Shown here: piece by piece, positions 57,195 through 58,289 of the stretch | Numbering within the stretch: position 1 is the first letter of the stretch | How the letters are laid out: every line of letters begins with the position of its first letter | Made by a program: the position numbers and the translations under genes | The notes under the pieces: model-generated | Database searches by the model: none | Told to the model about the DNA's origin: nothing | The model's input: the letters and a program-made list of their open reading frames with translations, nothing else | NCBI GenBank assembly: GCA_003216375.1 | Contig: QCIZ01000010.1 | Coordinates: 1-58,289 of the forward strand | Reading direction: 5' to 3' | Length of the DNA: 58,289 nt | From: Prochlorococcus sp. AG-402-O21 | GTDB lineage: Bacteria; Cyanobacteriota; Cyanobacteriia; PCC-6307; Cyanobiaceae

Positions 57195-57769
57195 TTTTGA
57201 TTCAAGATTTGGCATGCTCTGAACCATGCAGTAATGGTTTTCCCATCAAGGGATTCTTCTCCACTTGCAATAATTTCATTTAACTTTTCGGGAGTAATTG
57301 TTAATACTTCAATATCTTCATCTGCATCGCCCTCAGGTTTCTGATTAAGTTTAGTTAAATCTCTTGCAAGAAAAAGATGAATTGTTTCATCTGAATATCC
57401 TGGGCAAGGAAGCATTTCTCCAAGATTGTCCCATTTTTTGGCTGAGTAACCACTTTCTTCTTGAACTTCTCTTTTTATTGATTCCAGTGGGCTTTCACCT
57501 GCTTCTAAAGTTCCTGCTGGAAACTCAAGAATTCTTCTCGAGCAAGCAAATCTATATTGACGAAGAATAACGACTTCTCCGGAATCTGTTATTGGTACTG
57601 CTAAGGCAGCTCCTGGATGTCGAATGACCCCAAATTCACCCTCCATTGAATTGGGTAGAAGAAATTTATTAATTTCAAAACGAATTTTTTTTGCATCAAG
57701 ACAAGCCTTTGTCTCAATAATTTCTGAGGGTTCAGGTCCTGGAATAGACATACATTTTTTTATATTCAC
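57191..57769 (-). CDS. NUDIX hydrolase
   Basis: A 192-residue nucleotide-diphosphate hydrolase. The Nudix box GX5EX7REUXEEXGU is intact at 86-108 (GTLEAGES... REVQEESGY), preceded by EFPAG and followed by PGYSDETIHLFLARDL, wording typical of ADP-ribose or similar pyrophosphatases. Its stop overlaps the phr start as ATGA, so the two are coupled. folK lies upstream on the same strand with a 51-bp gap. ATG at 57751 is a possible shorter start. Confidence 0.92.
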   Translation of the reverse strand: MNIKKCMSIPGPEPSEIIETKACLDAKKIRFEINKFLLPNSMEGEFGVIRHPGAALAVPITDSGEVVILRQYRFACSRRILEFPAGTLEAGESPLESIKREVQEESGYSAKKWDNLGEMLPCPGYSDETIHLFLARDLTKLNQKPEGDADEDIEVLTITPEKLNEIIASGEESLDGKTITAWFRACQILNQK

Positions 57770-57820
57770 ATAGGATGGCTGATTTTTTTAGAAAAGGCAG
57801 GCGATTTTTGGTTATGAGTT

Positions 57821-58289
57821 TTATTCAGGCCAAATGTTTTGAGAATTGATACGTTTAGGTTTCCCTTGAGACTTTGACAAAACCTCTGCAAGTGGAATTA
57901 AAACAAAGTTTCTTTCACTTAATCTTGGATGAGGCAAAATAAGAGTTTCTGTATTTATGTGCAGTTCTCCCCAAGAAATGAAGTCAATATCTAAAGATCT
58001 TGGACCCCAAAAAATTTCTGCTTTTTCTCTTTTCCTGCCTGCAATTCTTTCTAATTCTAAAAATTTTTGCATCAAACAGATAGCTGCTTTTTTATTTGGG
58101 GTTAATGAGGCAAAATCTTCTCCCTCAACAACAAGTACGGTATTAATAAAGCTTGGTTGATCAACTGGACCCCCTAAAGGAGCAGTCTCAAATAGAGGCG
58201 CCCATTGAAAAGATAAAGACTTATCAATATTTTGAGAGTCGATTTTTGGGCAATTTAAAGCAACATTCCACTCAATTATGCTTTTTTCT
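57821..58289 (-). CDS. folK: 2-amino-4-hydroxy-6-hydroxymethyldihydropteridine pyrophosphokinase (partial)
   Basis: Transfers pyrophosphate to 6-hydroxymethyl-dihydropterin in folate synthesis. The right edge cuts off the N-terminus. The open frame runs from the edge through FETAPLGGPVDQPSFINT, LVVEGEDF, and then EIFWGPRSLDIDFISWGE with the R-x-LD-D-D-type metal motif, and LPHPRLSERNFVLIPLAEV. About 156 residues are visible, and the family LGSN start is missing. The shorter frame beginning at 58075 is not the true start. Confidence 0.93.
   Translation of the reverse strand, partial: EKSIIEWNVALNCPKIDSQNIDKSLSFQWAPLFETAPLGGPVDQPSFINTVLVVEGEDFASLTPNKKAAICLMQKFLELERIAGRKREKAEIFWGPRSLDIDFISWGELHINTETLILPHPRLSERNFVLIPLAEVLSKSQGKPKRINSQNIWPE

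Noticed and set aside
57195-57227. Upstream ATG codons for the photolyase
   Set aside because: They add residues outside the family start, while ATG 57194 forms the usual ATGA overlap with the nudix stop.

Overview
The window looks like core chromosome of a marine picocyanobacterium, almost certainly Prochlorococcus. DNA is AT-rich and intergenic gaps are short. It carries photosystem II genes (psbO, psbH, psbI, psbK), the cyanobacterial nitrogen regulator ntcA, the ammonium transporter amt1, beta-carotene hydroxylase crtR, thyX in place of thyA, and several cyanobacteria-only families (DUF3084, DUF3146, DUF3155, DUF3177, DUF3181, DUF3769, Ycf20 and Ycf66). The DNA photolyase and moderate AT content suggest a NATL-like (LLI) lineage, but that is inference. 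I see no integrase, transposase, phage gene, CRISPR array or genomic island.

Layout. 1-11 kb: aroC, then a minus-strand run sat-ftsH-eda, psbO with a structured leader, coaBC, ycf20-like, pyrB, mpg, gatC and crtR. 11-23 kb: tRNA-Leu(UAG), ycf66-like, ileS, trmB, a membrane thioredoxin, the cofactor/nucleotide run cobO-like/dcd/thyX, ntcA with a likely autoregulatory box, DUF3084 with a RuvC-fold protein, pth, tatA, psbH and psbI. 23-33 kb: an OstA/LptD-like outer-membrane protein, the run glyA-cinA-leuC-leuD, tRNA-Arg(ACG), murJ and sfsA. 33-43 kb: amt1 with a perfect NtcA box, ispH, DoxX, purH, an esterase, DUF3155, a Hik2/CSK-like histidine kinase, cobS (probably a non-AUG start), tgt and psbK. 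43-58 kb: an oxidoreductase, a CBS/CNNM protein, a tRNA with CAU anticodon, pyrE-ygfZ, a RecB-like nuclease, a phosphohexomutase with rdgB, a carotenoid oxygenase, fabI-hisB, a redoxin, a DegT aminotransferase, and phr-nudix-folK. folK is cut by the right edge.

The genes serve housekeeping roles: amino acids (aroC, leuCD, hisB, glyA), pyrimidines and purines (pyrB, pyrE, purH, dcd, thyX, rdgB), sulfur entry (sat), cofactors (coaBC, cobS, cobO-like, folK), isoprenoid and carotenoid metabolism (ispH, crtR, carotenoid oxygenase), translation (ileS, gatC, trmB, tgt, pth, three tRNAs), envelope (murJ, DUF3769, tatA), PSII, and nitrogen control (ntcA to amt1).

I did not find a clear new multi-gene system. 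The items most worth a second look are in noncoding DNA and at gene starts: a structured intergenic region at 39552-39694, hairpins in the psbO leader, a 22-bp perfect palindrome between cobS and tgt, the non-AUG start of cobS, a CobO-like protein that has lost its P-loop, a tandem repeat between psbH and psbI where psbN is not found, and a folK-nudix-photolyase cluster.
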